64,000 bases of DNA, from contig CAJFCJ010000005.1 in the NCBI GenBank assembly GCA_904063045.1, forward strand, positions 3,094,165 through 3,158,164, read 5' to 3'. Shown piece by piece: positions 35,265 to 48,316 of this stretch. The notes beneath the pieces were generated by a model. That model was not told the origin of the DNA and searched no databases. It saw only the letters and a program-made list of their open reading frames with translations. Origin of the DNA: Dimorphilus gyrociliatus. Lineage: Eukaryota > Annelida > Polychaeta > Dinophilidae. How positions within the stretch are numbered: the first letter of the stretch is position 1; every line of letters starts with the position of its first letter. The position numbers and the translations under genes are program-made.

Positions 35265-37535
35265 ATGTACAAGAGCTACGTTTCTCGGCAAGCTAAGGTT
35301 ATTTTTATGATTAAGCTTGTAAAATATACAGTATATTATATTAAAAATTAAAATATATTTGCATACGCATATATTACATAGACACGCTTTCCAATCGTCA
35401 CAATAAAATGGCTTTACGATAAGCTTTGCTCCGGAGCTAACGGAATGAGAATACTTGATGCTTCTTGGCATCTACCAAATAGTGGTAGACTTGGAAAGGA
35501 AGATTACGAAAAAGTTTGAAAAACTTTGTTGTAATTATTTCACTTTAAATTAATAGATTTACCTTTAGGAACATATAACGGGAGCTCAATTCTTTGACAT
35601 TGAAGAATGTTCTCAAAGTGACGACCAGACACAACATATGCTGCCAACTAAAACACAGTTTGAACAATATGTGGGAAAACTGGGAATAAACAATAAAACA
35701 CATGTGGTTGTGTATGATAATAATGAAAAGTTTGGCGTATTCTCTGCTCAAAGAGTTTGGTGGACTTTTAGAGTATTTGGACACGATGAAAGTTTGATAT
35801 CCGTTGTCCAAGGCGGTATGCCTAAATGGAAATTGGAATATCCAGAAAAAATTGAACAAAATGTAAATAATTCAGTAAAGATAATAATTCTTTTAGTAAA
35901 TTACGAATTTTTAGGTAGAAAAAGTTTCTACAGAGGTTTATAATGCCACCTATCGCCCTGAATTGGTTAAAACTTTAGAACAAGTGAAGGATATCCTTAA
36001 AAATACTGAAGTCGAACAAATATGCGATGCTAGACCGCCTGGTAGATTTCAAGGGACAGCTCCTGAGCCTAGAGAAGGTAATACTCTTATCAAATAAATG
36101 TTACTACTCCAATCAACACCTTTTCTATTAGGCGTAAAGTCCGGATCTATGCCTGGTGCCAAAAATGTAGCCTTTTTCTCTGTTCTGAATAATGATACTA
36201 GAGAATTAAAATCCAAAGAAGAGATTGAATCCATCTTCAAGGAGAACGGAGTTGATCTAAGCAAACCACTCTCGATGACATGTGGTTCAGGTAAACCAAT
36301 CCACCCTCAGCAATCTTATATCTTTTGTAGGCTGATAGTTTTTCATTTAGGCCTAGTGTTTCGTATATATTTTTCAAATCCATTCTACTCAGTTACAAGG
36401 TCGTAATAGACAATTCGAGTTGAAAAATCTCTCTAGATTGGCTATATTTCAAATAATTATATATCAGATTAAGAATCATTCGAATAATTTTACCATACGT
36501 AAAGGATGAACTTTTTCCGGAAAAATAAAAAGGTTGAAGAGAAAGCTGAAGCGAATTTACACGAGAAGGATCTAAAGAAGATCTATGAAAAACATTGTCG
36601 TATACTGGAACATTTAGAAAACTCTATTGCGAAGTTTAAAACTGTGACTGTTCTCATTCAATATCGTTATGAACGCACCAAACGTAAACCCAAGATTGTA
36701 AGGCACGGATGCCTTATAGATTTATTAAGAGAGTGTAGAGAAGAGTTCGAAAAAGTAAAGGCAGTTGTTGAAGAGGATAAAAGCAAATTGGAGGCCTATT
36801 ATCATTCAGAAGTGTTAGAAAAGTATGGAAAGAAAACAGAATTGAAATTGCAGACTGGCAGGGTTTGATATAAAAAAAATATATAAAAAATTAAAGCACA
36901 AATATTCAGTGATTCATTGCTTTTGAAACCTTTAGGCCTCTAGAAACTAAAGTAACAGTACCGAAATTCAATTACATAGTAGGAATAGCTTATAGACCTA
37001 CTTTAAATTTCCAACTATTTTTCCTGTTATCTTTTAAATAGTTTAAAATTTCATATCATTTTTAATTTTTGAGTTTCTTGTTGTCTATTTCAATGTTATC
37101 TTTGCCAGTCTGCAAATGATGCTAAGGCTTTGCTAGCGATTTACAAGAAATATCAATTAAAAGGAACCGAAAAAGAACAAGAAGAGAAAGTGAGAAATCT
37201 TCAAAGAGAGGTTTCATCAACACGACACGAATTAAATGAAAAGAGGAGAGATTTAGAGAAATTTTTCGAAAATGCTTTCTCAATTCAGAACAGATATAAT
37301 GAATTGAAACCTTTTATAAAAACTTATATTACTCAATAGATGCTAAGAAAAATATTTATGTTTTTAGTGTAATTTTTTTTCTATTATTTTTAATTACTCT
37401 GCAGGTATATCAGCATGTACTTTAGCCCTCGCAGCATATGTAGCAGGAAAAGAGGATGTTGCCGTCTATGACGGATCCTGGATAGAATGGTTTTATAGAG
37501 CTCCGGATGAACTAAAGCAGAATGTTCCCCAATAA
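35265..37535 (+). CDS. MPST: 3-mercaptopyruvate sulfurtransferase (two-rhodanese-domain protein)
   Basis: Transfers sulfur from 3-mercaptopyruvate to thiols in cysteine catabolism and H2S production. Exons 35265-35297, 35382-35513, 35569-35862, 35915-36077, 36132-36290 and 37405-37535 join in frame. The match covers both rhodanese domains: [30 protein letters not shown], then [12 protein letters not shown] with the substrate Arg residues, GSMPGAKNV and the active loop CGSGISAC. The catalytic Cys is present; the loop is split by the last intron, directly after GS. The C terminus [16 protein letters not shown] matches the family. The last intron is 1,114 bp against 50-90 bp for the others and contains another complete gene. 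The first exon is the least certain. AATAAA overlaps the stop codon at 37531. Confidence 0.92.
36506..37339 (+). CDS. Nested coiled-coil protein of unknown function (inside MPST intron)
   Basis: Two exons, 36506-36862 and 37109-37339, join in phase 0 to give about 195 residues. The product is rich in Lys and Glu with long predicted helices: [39 protein letters not shown] and, in the second exon, [20 protein letters not shown]. There is no signal peptide, membrane segment or known motif, and no family is recognised. It starts with MNFFRKNKK and stops before the MPST final exon. It lies wholly in MPST intron 5 on the same strand. A cytosolic coiled-coil adaptor is only a guess. Alternatively these exons are skipped or alternative MPST exons, but the start, stop and frame make an independent gene simpler. 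Confidence 0.65.
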
Positions 37536-38478
37536 ATTTATCAGTATTAACCAAGCAAAATGATACGAATGACAATAATGAATGATTTACGTTTTATCAA
37601 AATGATTGCAACAAAGATGAGGAATTTTTGCTTTAATAAATAGATTAAAAAAAAGTGTGTTAAAAGAAAGTACAGTCAGTATATGAATGTTCTAATTAAA
37701 TATAAAGTAAGCTCCCAAATACTTTAACCTTTTCTTATAGTTGTATATTAATACTTCATAAAGAAATTGAAGATAAATTTGCGTAATTATATTAGTATAA
37801 AAATATTCTTCAGATAAAAGATCCCTTTTCTATATTAATCAACTAGTTTTTGTCTATATCCTATACAGCTGTCCCAAGGATTTAGCATTTATCTCTATGT
37901 TTCAATGTATGTAAAAAATGAGAAATAAAGCAGATATTAATTAAATCAACGTCCTGATTTCAAGATATTTGCCAACAATAAATGTAATCACTATCTAATT
38001 ACATAAATAGATCATTATTGTTTTATTATTGTGGCAAAGAAAAAAAACAATCTCAGCAAAATTCTACAATTTAGAATTATGTACAGTATACTTTCATATT
38101 TCCAATTAAATACAAGAGAGGGCAAATGTGTAGTAAGACCTATTAGTAACTATGGTAACAAGTTTGACACTATTAAGTAAAATGATTGACTTTTTAATAA
38201 CATCCCACTCTAGCTGTTGTTGTTGTTTTAAAAGATCTAACAATTCACTAAAAAAGGCAAAGGAGAAAAAGATTGATTGTTATATTTTTTTTATAGGGGA
38301 AATTTATCAAAACCAATTCATTTGTTTAATTTAGCTAGCCTCTGTTAAATTATATTTTAACAATAACGAACCGTGTCTAATTGATCCACTTTACATATTG
38401 ATAAATAAAGATGATTATTTCTTAAATTTCATTTTGACATAATTAATTCAATTTGAAAGTTAATCGCCAAGATTTTCA
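37536..38478. other. Intergenic after MPST
   Basis: A second AATAAA for MPST is at 37635. A 60-codon open frame at 38152 has no support. GTACAGTATA occurs at 38081. Otherwise AT-rich. Confidence 0.45.
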
Positions 38479-38766
38479 ATGTCAAGTAGAGATAAGAAGC
38501 TCAACGTTTATAGTAAACATTCGTGCAGTCGTCACTTTAATCCGAGACTAATAGGCAGGAAAAAAGATAAAGGTCCCCTAATAAACCAAAATGCTGAACG
38601 AAATCGTAAAAAAGAAGAAAAGCAAACCCTAGAGAAAACAGATAGTAAAACATCACTTCAAGCTCAGTTCGATTCGGATCTAGTTGATCCTTATAGAGAT
38701 TATTCAATCTTATTTAAACCGCCGTTTTACAGAAAGAAGAAAGGAGACAATTTAAGAATAGAGTAG
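38479..38766 (+). CDS. Small basic protein, hypothetical (95 residues)
   Basis: A single-exon frame that is less AT-rich than its flanks. It begins MSSRDKKLNVYSKHSCSR, is rich in Lys/Arg/Gln, and ends YRKKKGDNLRIE. Acidic and aromatic spots (DSDLVDPYRDYSILFKPPF) look like a real peptide rather than chance, but no family is recognised. It is tail to tail with the CCDC158-like gene. It could be a real short gene or a coincidental frame. Confidence 0.4.
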   Translation: MSSRDKKLNVYSKHSCSRHFNPRLIGRKKDKGPLINQNAERNRKKEEKQTLEKTDSKTSLQAQFDSDLVDPYRDYSILFKPPFYRKKKGDNLRIE

Positions 38767-39024
38767 CAATTTATTTAAATAATATAAAAACACTATAAAA
38801 GAGAAAAACAAACTAATTTCCAAACGCTTTTGTGTTTTTGATTTTTTTTAAAAAAAAAAGGTGAAAAGTAAAACAAACTGCATAAAAATTCGAAATTAAT
38901 AAATAATTATCAGTAATAAATATCATTAAATAATATTTCTGTTGTTAAGCTAAGCTACGTGTTTGTAGGCTTGTGTTTTGTCTGTGTTTTTTGTCATCTA
39001 GGTGTTTTATTTTTTTCCATTTGA

Positions 39025-42000
39025 TTATGTTTCTGCTTCCTTTACTGTTTTTAATTTTGCAGCCATCTCTATGAAAAATATTAAGTGTTGAAGAGTAAGA
39101 GAATTGTTTGTTATTTTAAATTTTAATAGTTTTTGATTAAAATAGGATTTAATTACGGAATAGACCTACCTTCGTTATCTCGTATCAATTTTCCACCTAT
39201 AGAAGAAAGAGCCTTTATTTTTGATTCGATTCTTCTGCATAAAATTTCAGGATCTGCCTTGTCTTTTAGCATTTCCAAGGATGTACATTCGGATTTTGGA
39301 GGTGATGAAGCTGTTGAAGTTCGTACTTGAGTTCTTGTCTTCTTTTCATTTGATCTAATAGAATAAGAATACAGATAAAAAGACTAAAGGGATTTGTTGA
39401 GTTAAAATTTAATTATACTTTTGAAGCTCGTCTTGTTTCTTATGAACTCTTTCTAATTCTTCCTGATATCTCTTCTTCTGCTTTCCATCCTCTTCAGGTT
39501 TTCTTTCACTTTTGTCCTGCTTATATTCCTCCTTGTTAGACGTCTTATTGGAAGTGTTATTTAATTGTTCGACAAGGGATTTTAATTCTCCAACGAATCG
39601 GACAATATCACTTGTACTGATACTTTCCCCATTCTGCATTGATAGTATAATTAAATAGTTTATTGATTGCGGTCATAATTGATAAACAGGCTCATAAACC
39701 TAAATCAAATCTTGACTACTTTAGTACCATAAATTTTTACTTTCATTACATCCGTTTTGTATTGCGTTTATTACATTATAAACTGGAAGAAAATGAGTTT
39801 GTGATAGTAAAAAGTATATAAGTAGAAAATATGTTGCAGAAAAATTGTAGTAGGAGCGGATAAGATAATAATTAATAATGAAAACTGGTAATTAAAAATA
39901 AACCAACTTGTACAGCATCTATATCATGTTCAACGTTCGAATATTTTTTTGGTGGTAGATCTTTTTTTAATTTTCCTTCCAATTCTTTCTTTTCAATCTC
40001 GTGCTTTAATTTCAATTTAGCGACATCCTGAGCGTATTTAGCTTCTAAAACGTTCTCGTTCCTCCTTTCCATTTGTACCTGTACCATAAATATGTTGTTT
40101 CTGTATACATCGTATACAATATAATCTATACAACTGACAAGTGAATTCTTACAAAAATTAGAGCAAAAAAGTGTAACTTACAGAATCGATAACCTTTTCA
40201 AGACTATGGATAGTTTGCACAAGACGTTCGTTATCGTTCTGAGATTGCATAAGCTCTTGAGCGAGATTTTCATTTCTCGATAGAGATTTTTCAATTGCTT
40301 CGCAAAGTTTCTCATTCTCAGAGACAAGAATTCTCTTTTCCTTTTTTTTTTACATACAAATATACTAATGTATTATTCAAGTAAATTTCAAAAAGTTACT
40401 TTTCGTACCTTATCAAAATTTTCAAAACAATCTTCAAACCACCTAATTCTTGAATTTAAACTATCAATTTCTCTTCTCTTTTCTGTTACCTCTTTTTGGA
40501 CTTTACCAGCTACTTTAACGGCTATTATTGAATTTTTAATGAAGTATTAATTAATTAATAAAATTATATATTTTCCATACCTTTTCCATCTAATTTTTCT
40601 TGAAGTTTTAAAGCTTTCTTAGCCAGTCTTGTATCGTGCATTAAAGCTTTAACTTGCTCTTTTAACTTATCAATTTCTTCATTTTTAGATTGTTCCGTAG
40701 CTCTAAACTTTTCAATACATTGGTCTTTTTCCGATAAATTGACACCCAAATCGTATTGAGTACTTTTTAGTTCGTCAGCAATCTGAGACATTTCATCTTC
40801 CAATTCTTTCTTGGAATTTGTTAAGGTTTCCACTTGACTTGCCAATCCCTCTCTGTCTTTTTTTATATCTTTAATTTCGTCTTCGTATCTAGCAATAACC
40901 TTCGTTCTTTCCTCATTATCACGTTTCATTACAGCCAACTCTTTTTCAGCTTCTCTTAATTGCTTCATCGTTGAATCTCTTTCGTCTCTAATAGAATTAT
41001 TACTCTTCGCCTGAATATCAGCCATCTGCGACAATTTTACATTTTGTTCCTTAAGTGTTTCGAAAGAAGAGTTCCTTTCTTCAAGTTGAATAGTTAATTT
41101 ATCCTTAGACTTTCTTACATTAACTAATTCTTCGTTTCTTTCGTTGCATAGCTTAGAAAAATAGTCTTTTTCTTCTGAAAATCTTTTAAAATCATCGGCA
41201 AGCGTTACATTTTCATTAGTTAAACGTTCATTTTCGGCTTTGAATTGTATTATCAAAGATTCTAATTCGCTTAATTTCGAGCTATTATCCTTTCTGGTAC
41301 TTTCCGATGTGTTATATTGCATTTTTACTTGTTCGTAAGACACTTGCGTTTCGCTTAGTTTCTTTGTTAAAACTTCTACTTGAGCCTCTAATTTTCTAAT
41401 GGTCTCATTAGTATGCTCGTATTTCTCTCTATCTAAAGTACTCATCTGTTCAATGAACAGATTGATAAGTAAGGAGAAAAAAAGAAAGAGGATATTATCT
41501 ACAGTAATAAGTTTTATTGTTAATTGAAAAGAAGAAGAAAAATAATACAAACTGCATTTCTATAAGCGTCTTTTGCGTCTTTCTCACTCCTTTTTAGTTC
41601 GCCTCTCAAATCGTCTAGATCCTCTTGTTTCTTTTCATTTTGACGGAATAAATTATTAGCTTTTTCTTGTAGTGCTGTCTCCGAATCAGTCAATCTTTTA
41701 TTCTCCTTAGTTAAATGTTCTATTTCACATTCCATCCTAGTAAGAGCCGTCTATTATCAATCAATAATGAATAAATTATTTAATAGCTTTACGAATGTTA
41801 TACGATTTGGTATGAAATAATTAAAGTAAAGATAATGAAGGAGAAAAAATCGTACTTTCATTTCGTTATATGTTGATTCTAACACACTATATTTCTTAGC
41901 CGTGTCCATTTTATCGTTAGAAGATAGGGCGGCTTCCTTTTGGGCTTCGTCTAGGCCGACTTCTAGTGCATTTTGCTGTTATATTTTGTAAAGTTAAAGC

Positions 42001-44339
42001 TGAAACACTGTTTCTTATGATAAAAACTATAGAAACAACCTTTTCCTTCCATAAATGTCTATCTTGAGCATAATCTTTTTCCATTTCAAACAATCTGGAT
42101 TTAAGATTATTCATAGCTGATTCCTTCTGATTAATGTCATCACGGTATTGTTTCCTTTGTGTAAAAAGTAGTTTTGTAATATAAAAAAAGCATAATTAAC
42201 GATTGTACAAATGAATGGAGATATTAATAAAACAAACAATAGGATGTTAAAGAATCTTACTCTAAATTCGCAATTTGTTCTTTTAGAAGTCCTGATTGCT
42301 TTTTCATCATTTCTAATTTCTCATTAATGCTTTGTACATCGTGTTCACAATTGACTTTAATTCTTCTTTCGCTTAATTCATGATCGTAAGTCAACTCCCT
42401 TATTTTCCTCTCATTTGAAGCTTTCATTTCGGATATATCATTTTCTAGCTGCAATAATTCGTAAGAAAATTGACAAGAGTTGTTTTTATGAAATGATTAG
42501 AATAATAATTAAAAAAAATAATAATATAATAATAAATAACAATAAGAAACGAATGAATGAGCAAATGAATTGTACTTGTTGTATCGTAAAAGCCTTATTT
42601 TCTAACTCAAATTCCATTTCTTTAAGTTCTTTTTCGACGCACTCGACCATACAAGATATAGAAGAAGAAGGAATCGATTTTACATCTTTCTGTCGTCGTT
42701 CTAGCTGCTATAAAGGTAAATCCGAAAAAAAAGTAATATAAAATTCTTTTCATTTTTTTTTTAAAAAACAAATTTCTTCTATTAAAAAGAAATTTATTTT
42801 ATTTTTTTATTTTGCTTTACCGCTCTTAAAACGTTTTTCAAATGATAAATTGCTGTATCCGCTTCTGCACTATAATTCTGGAATTTCTCTACTTTATCTG
42901 TTAAATCTTTAATTGTTTCATCTTGCATTTTGTTAGTTCCTTCCAAATATTTTAATTGCTTTTGAAGTTTTCTCATAACGCTGTCGTGCCCTAATGATTC
43001 CTTTTTCCTTTTAAGCAAACATAATTAAAATGTTTAAGGACGATTTTCTCTATAAATCATATACAGTATACGCTTACTTATTCTCAAGTAGAGAATCCCT
43101 TGCTATAATCGCTTCTTGAAGATTACCTTTCAAATTCGCTATCGTAGATCTAAATGATTCTTTCTGATCATTATTCAACTTCAGGATCTTTGTACAAAGC
43201 ATAATTGTTGTTATTAAAATGTAAAATTAATAATTGAACTCCTACCTCTGAAAGGCGTTTCTTTAAGTCATTAGTTTCCGTCTGAGTATATTTGAGTTTT
43301 TCTTCTAGTTGTTCGCTACAGAATAAACACAACGACAATAATAATTTTCAATGAAATATGGTACAATTGCGTGATACAAACTATGGTAGGATTACTGAAG
43401 ATGAAGATCTTGACATAAAAGAATCAGGTGTAATATTGGTTAATGAACTAGAGAATATAGTTGAATCTGAAGTGTGCGATTGAGATTCCTGTTTAGGACT
43501 TGTTTCCAAACCAAATTCGAATTGTAAATCTTTAGTTGCTTTCGATTGAGCCGCCATTTCTCTTCTACAAGTAATATATTCAAGAAAAGAAGAAAGTATA
43601 AAAATTGTTAGAATTTTCTCACCTACCAATTAAAATTCTTACCTGAGTTGATTGAAAGTAGTCATGGCGTTTATTGGCTTTTGCCGGCCAGAGTTGCTAG
43701 TCCTGCTGCTATTCGATAATATTCCATCGCTAGTGTTCATAAGAGACTCTGCATGTTAGAAAAGGAATAAGGCACAGAAAGCACTAGTATAATACAGATA
43801 TTTATTAAATGATCTATCCATCTATCTATCGATCTATCTAGATATATATATAGATATATATAGATATATGTATATACTCTTTTTAGTTGTCTTAGCATGT
43901 GAATTTAGCATTTTAAGAAAAGAGAAAGAGATCTTTGATTAATCTTATATTAATCGGGTCAAATATTTAAAGTAGTAAGGGAAACTACTTTCGAACCTCT
44001 TACACAACAAATACCATGTTTTCTTATGTTAATATATCTTTCATCTTTCAGTTGGAGTGTTTTCAAAGTAAATTTTAGGCATTTAATACAGATATTAAAA
44101 TAGGATAATGGTTTACAAAGTTAATTACTATACAATTAATAAATTTGAAACGATCTTTAGAATTTTAATCTTAAAAATAAATTGTTGTTGAGAATTATAT
44201 TTTGGATATATATACCCCCTAGTCTATCCGTCACTGCCAGAAGCCGATTTCCTTCTTCTTCCAACCGACTTATTTCATCCGCAAAATCTTTAGATGTTTT
44301 GAAAGCATATTTACTTTCGGGGGAGCTTGAATAGCTCAT
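39025..44339 (-). CDS. CCDC158: CCDC158-like long coiled-coil protein
   Basis: About 16 exons on the minus strand. Clear ones are 44339-44216, 43748-43643, 43564 to about 43396, 43315-43246, 43007-42831 and a large one from about 41445 to 40580. The last is 39068-39025, after a GTAGGT donor at 39169. A Ser-rich N terminus precedes an almost unbroken coiled coil of Lys/Glu heptads. Resemblance to vertebrate CCDC158 is seen late in the chain: AVKVAGKVQKEVTEKRREID, LKLKHEIEKKELEG, then CRRIESKIKAL close to the C terminus. Function is poorly known. The join between the third and fourth exons is uncertain. It is head to head with the zinc-finger gene, 1.25 kb away. Confidence 0.72.
43810..43870. 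repeat. Imperfect TCTA/GATA and TATA microsatellite
   Basis: Runs of CTATC/GATC units grade into GATATATATA repeats within the first intron of the CCDC158-like gene. Confidence 0.8.
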
Positions 44340-45591
44340 TGCTCTTCGCTATTAAAGATTATTTAAACGCATATATTTAGCTCTGTTAGACAGCAGAAAC
44401 AACTACAAACAAGTAACAACTTGTCTCCGCATAACAGAATTACACGAAAATTGGACTAATCTTAGTCTGATAATAATGCTGAATTTTTTCGCAATCGGGT
44501 TAGTAAAATATGGGAAATTATTAAAAAAGTTAATTAAATTTAGTTAATCGAAACGAAAAGAGTCATTAATCATAAATTTATAAGCAAAGATATACATTTC
44601 ATTTTTTAAATAGTACAAAGAAAATTTGCGTAAAACTGGTTCGTGGTTGAATTCTGGAAATTCTTTACAGTATAGAATAGGAATAGGTACCCAGTCAAAT
44701 TTATGGTAAATTTAATACAGATGGCCTTCTCGTCTTCGCGATTCACGGCGAGTAAAGCGTAAGTACGTATTTATTAAATTTACCTATAGAAATACCACTT
44801 TCAATCAGTTATACTGTTGTATCTAGGTACCTAACATAAACACTGAAGGTATGTCTTTCAGGCTTGACTCGATCGATGCGATAATCGATTGAAAACTATG
44901 TATTTGAAGCCCCACCCGTATTCGTATTGAATTTAGTATGTTTGTCATTCAATTAAGTGAAGATCTCGATATTGTATAAACTGTTTATATTAATTTATAT
45001 TTATATACGACAGTTAGATGAAAACTGCTTATAGAATGAATGATTTCTATTTAATATAAGAGGAGAAATAGAGATGTATTTCCTTTTTATATTTCAAAAT
45101 TTTTAGGCCTGAATAACGTTCTGTCAAGAAAAATAACGTTCTATGATAAAAGATACTACTAAACAATCTATATTAAATAGAAGTTAACTTTTTTCGTTTA
45201 AATTAGGCCCAAATAATTTTGTTCCCTACGACAAACAAAGCGAACGTTCCGCTGTAAACTTCGCTTGCAATGCAGCATTCAGAGCACTGCAGTCATATCG
45301 ATTTTGCAGCAGCCATCGAGCGCTGTAAATTCTTGCGGTACTGAACATAGTCGGATTACAAAGGGCGTGTTTTAACACGACATTGACATCGCTTATCAGT
45401 AACCGGCCTATTGGTGAGTTGTATGCAGTTGTTATCATCGTTTGAAACGTAGGAGTCGATAGGTAAATGTATTACTGTTGTTTATACACGCCTACCATTC
45501 TATTTCCATACATTCTATTTTATCTATTCTTGTTCTTTATCAATTAATTCTAAATCATTAATTTCTCTTATACATATTTAGTACATGAAAC
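44340..45591. other. Divergent promoter region between CCDC158-like and zinc-finger genes
   Basis: 1.25 kb between two head-to-head genes. GC content rises at 44700-44930 and 45230-45440, unlike most spacers here. A minus-strand 70-codon frame at 45226-45438 has no protein features. This could hold shared promoter or 5' UTR exons. Confidence 0.5.
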
Positions 45592-45796
45592 ATGCCTGGC
45601 CGTGGCTATAAGAAACCGAAACCCGAGCTGCATTGTGATTATTGCGATTACGTAACAACTAGGCCTAGTTATCTGGAAGATCATATTCGAGTTCATACAG
45701 GAGAAAAGCCGTTTGTGTAAGTAGAAAAATATTAATAAAAGCTGCATAGTATACACATATACTTGTACATTATACATACAAATAGTATATAGAGAA

Positions 45797-45839
<43 letters not shown>

Positions 45840-48316
45840 ACAAATATGAATATTTAAAAAGTAAATAAACAAAACTAACAATAATTGGCAAAATTATAAG
45901 ATTTTTATAATTAATTTAATTAATTTGTATTAGTTATATGCAAAAATAAGCCTATATATATATATAATTATACAAGCATAAATACATACATTGCATACAT
46001 AACGTAGATTTTGATTGATTTGAATTCAATGTTATTTTTTTTTATTTTTTTTTTTTTGCATGTTCGATGTTTTCCTATGTGTTTTTTTTTGGATTTAATT
46101 ATTTTTAGCTGCATGATTCTTGCTATTAATAAACAAAAATTAGTGACAAAAAATGTCAAAACCTTAGAATATTAAAAAAAAAATATTATATAGAAAGGAA
46201 AGGTGAGTTAAGATTTTTCTCTTTTTTTTGTTTTTGTTTCTTTTTTTACTAATTAATAATAACAATATTAATAATAGTTGTTTTTTTAACTTAATTAGAT
46301 AATAATAGCTATAAAATATTCAAAATGCTTTATATTGTTTGTTTTCCCTTATTCTTCTTTATCTTTTTCTACTATCCGTTTGTGTTTTTTTTTTCTCTCT
46401 CCTCTCTCTCCTCTCTCTCTTTTTTAAATCTAGAAAACCTAATTACTAAAATAAACCAACCGTGTCGTCTCTACTTTAACATATACACATTGTTTTTTTT
46501 TCTTTTTATATAACAAACTTTGTTTTTTGTTTCATCTTTTTTCTTCCTTTTTAATATTTTCAATTATCTTCTTTTCACTTTTTCTCTCTCTTTCTCTCTC
46601 TTTCTCTCTATATCTCGCTTTTGTCCTCTTGTTTTAATGAAATTATCTTTTATTCTCAGATGTAAAGTTTGCGGAAAAGCATTTTCACAGAAATCAAATT
46701 TAGGACAACATATGAAAGTGAGTTAATATAATAAAATGTGTTTATTCTGTTGTTAAATGTATACTACATTTTTAGGTTCATGGAGCTGGAGATCAAACGA
46801 AATATCAATGTGAATTTTGTCAATTTTCTTCAAAATGGAAAACGTCTTTGCAAGTCCATCTGAGAACTCATACAGGGGAAAGACCTTTTAAGTATGTGTC
46901 CTACGAAAGTCGCTTTTTTTTCTAGTTAAAAATAGAACAAAAATTATTTATCGTTTGGCACAGGTGCAAGCTATGTGACAGAACGTTTTCTCAATCGACT
47001 CACTGCAATTCTCACATGAGAGAAGCACACGAGGGAATCCGATCTTACAAGTGCCCTCACTGTCAGAAGCAGTTTAAGAGGCTCGAGCATTTAATGAAGC
47101 ATAAGGAGTACCATTCAACTAAGTAATTTTTATACCATATATTTACCACTCTTGTTTTTACTAATGGCCTTTTACAGTTTCTCTGTTTATTTCTTTTTTG
47201 TTTTTTTCCAGATCTTATCCTTGCAAACACTGTAATATAACATTCCACTCGATCTGGTCTCTGAAGAAGCATAGAAAAAAGTGCACGCGATGCTTCTTAC
47301 TATGCTCGCTTTGCAATCAGCAATGCATCGATCGTCAAGCTTTGGCTTTTCATTACGCTCAGCATTGCTCCATACATCAGGCCCATTGTACTATTTGCGT
47401 AAAGTATCGCACGTCGCAATTAACCGATGCTGCCGAATCGGCGAAAAGATGCAACAAAATGTGTGGATTTTGTAGTAAGGCATTCGCTTCACCCTACCTC
47501 AGACTAGTCCATGAAAGTTTCGGGCACAGAGGAAATGAAAATATAAAAGTTTGCGATGGGTGCTTTTTCAAAACCAAGAGCGAAACTTCTCTTCAAAAAC
47601 ATTATCGATTATTTCACGGAACAAATAAGAACTTGAAACGCCTACATTGCGTGTTCTGCACACGATATTTTAGGTCCAAAACAATTCGTTTAGTTCATAC
47701 AACACGGGTGCATAAATTCGAATATGCTAAAACCTGTAAAGAGCGATGGGCTAGACATATGATATATAAATTAGCTGGAAAGGATTTAGCGTCTCAGATT
47801 CTTAACGGTCAATATCTACCGACGAGTCGTAAAACAGAAACGATAATGAAATTGACAACGTCCTCTGGAAGAAGAGGCGGCAGGCGAGACATTAAAGATC
47901 CCCAAAGTCCAGTCGATAATCGTCCTAAGGACACAATAGTCATTGAACCTGTACCTCAAAAACAGAGAAGGAAACAAGCCGCTCCACAAAAAATATCAAA
48001 GGTCGACGCTTCCGATAAAATGCAATTAATAAAGCTTAACGGCGGAAAGAATGAAACACCCTCGCCGTTCCGTTTTATAGTGGGTAGCAACGCCATAACT
48101 CAATCCGTCTTTATTCCCCAAACCCTATCAGCCTTAGGACTGCAGCCCATAGCCAATAATTCTGGCGTAATACCAGTACCAACCATTAATGTAAAATCCG
48201 AACCAGAAACCGATGAGTCATCTTTAAATGTCTCACTCGATTCACTCGAAGCCGAAATGGTAAAAACAGAAGATACCGGCGAATTAATTCAAGTCCTACC
48301 CGAACGTATACTTTGA
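45592..48316 (+). CDS. C2H2 zinc-finger transcription factor with about ten fingers
   Basis: Exons 45592-45716, 46660-46717, 46776-46891, 46964-47122 and 47212-48316 join into 520 residues. The chain starts MPGRGYKKPKPEL and runs straight into fingers (CDYC, CKVC, CEFC, CKLC, CPHC, CKHC and onward) with TGEKPF/TGERPF linkers between some. The sixth is C2HC. Later fingers have longer His spacings (HESFGH, HYRLFH). The C-terminal third has no fingers and is low complexity. Near its end are two sumoylation-type sites, NVKSEPETDE and MVKTEDTGE. The 943-bp first intron is the longest in the gene and holds (TA)n/(AAT)n and (CT)n tracts. A TAG acceptor lies 10 nt before the ATG. DNA binding is expected; the orthologue is not recognised. 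Confidence 0.85.
45796..45840. repeat. (TA)n followed by (AAT)n microsatellite
   Basis: About nine TA units pass directly into nine ATA units, in intron 1 of the zinc-finger gene. Confidence 0.9.
46385..46425. repeat. (CT)n-rich pyrimidine tract
   Basis: CTCTCT runs interrupted by CC in intron 1 of the zinc-finger gene. A second CT tract occurs at 46579-46615, closer to the acceptor. Confidence 0.85.

Noticed and set aside
38152-38334. 60-codon plus-strand frame after MPST
   Set aside because: Low-complexity Cys/Lys stretch with no support, probably UTR or spacer.
45226-45438. Minus-strand 70-codon frame in the divergent spacer
   Set aside because: No domain, signal peptide or splice context; the GC-rich block is better read as promoter or 5' UTR.
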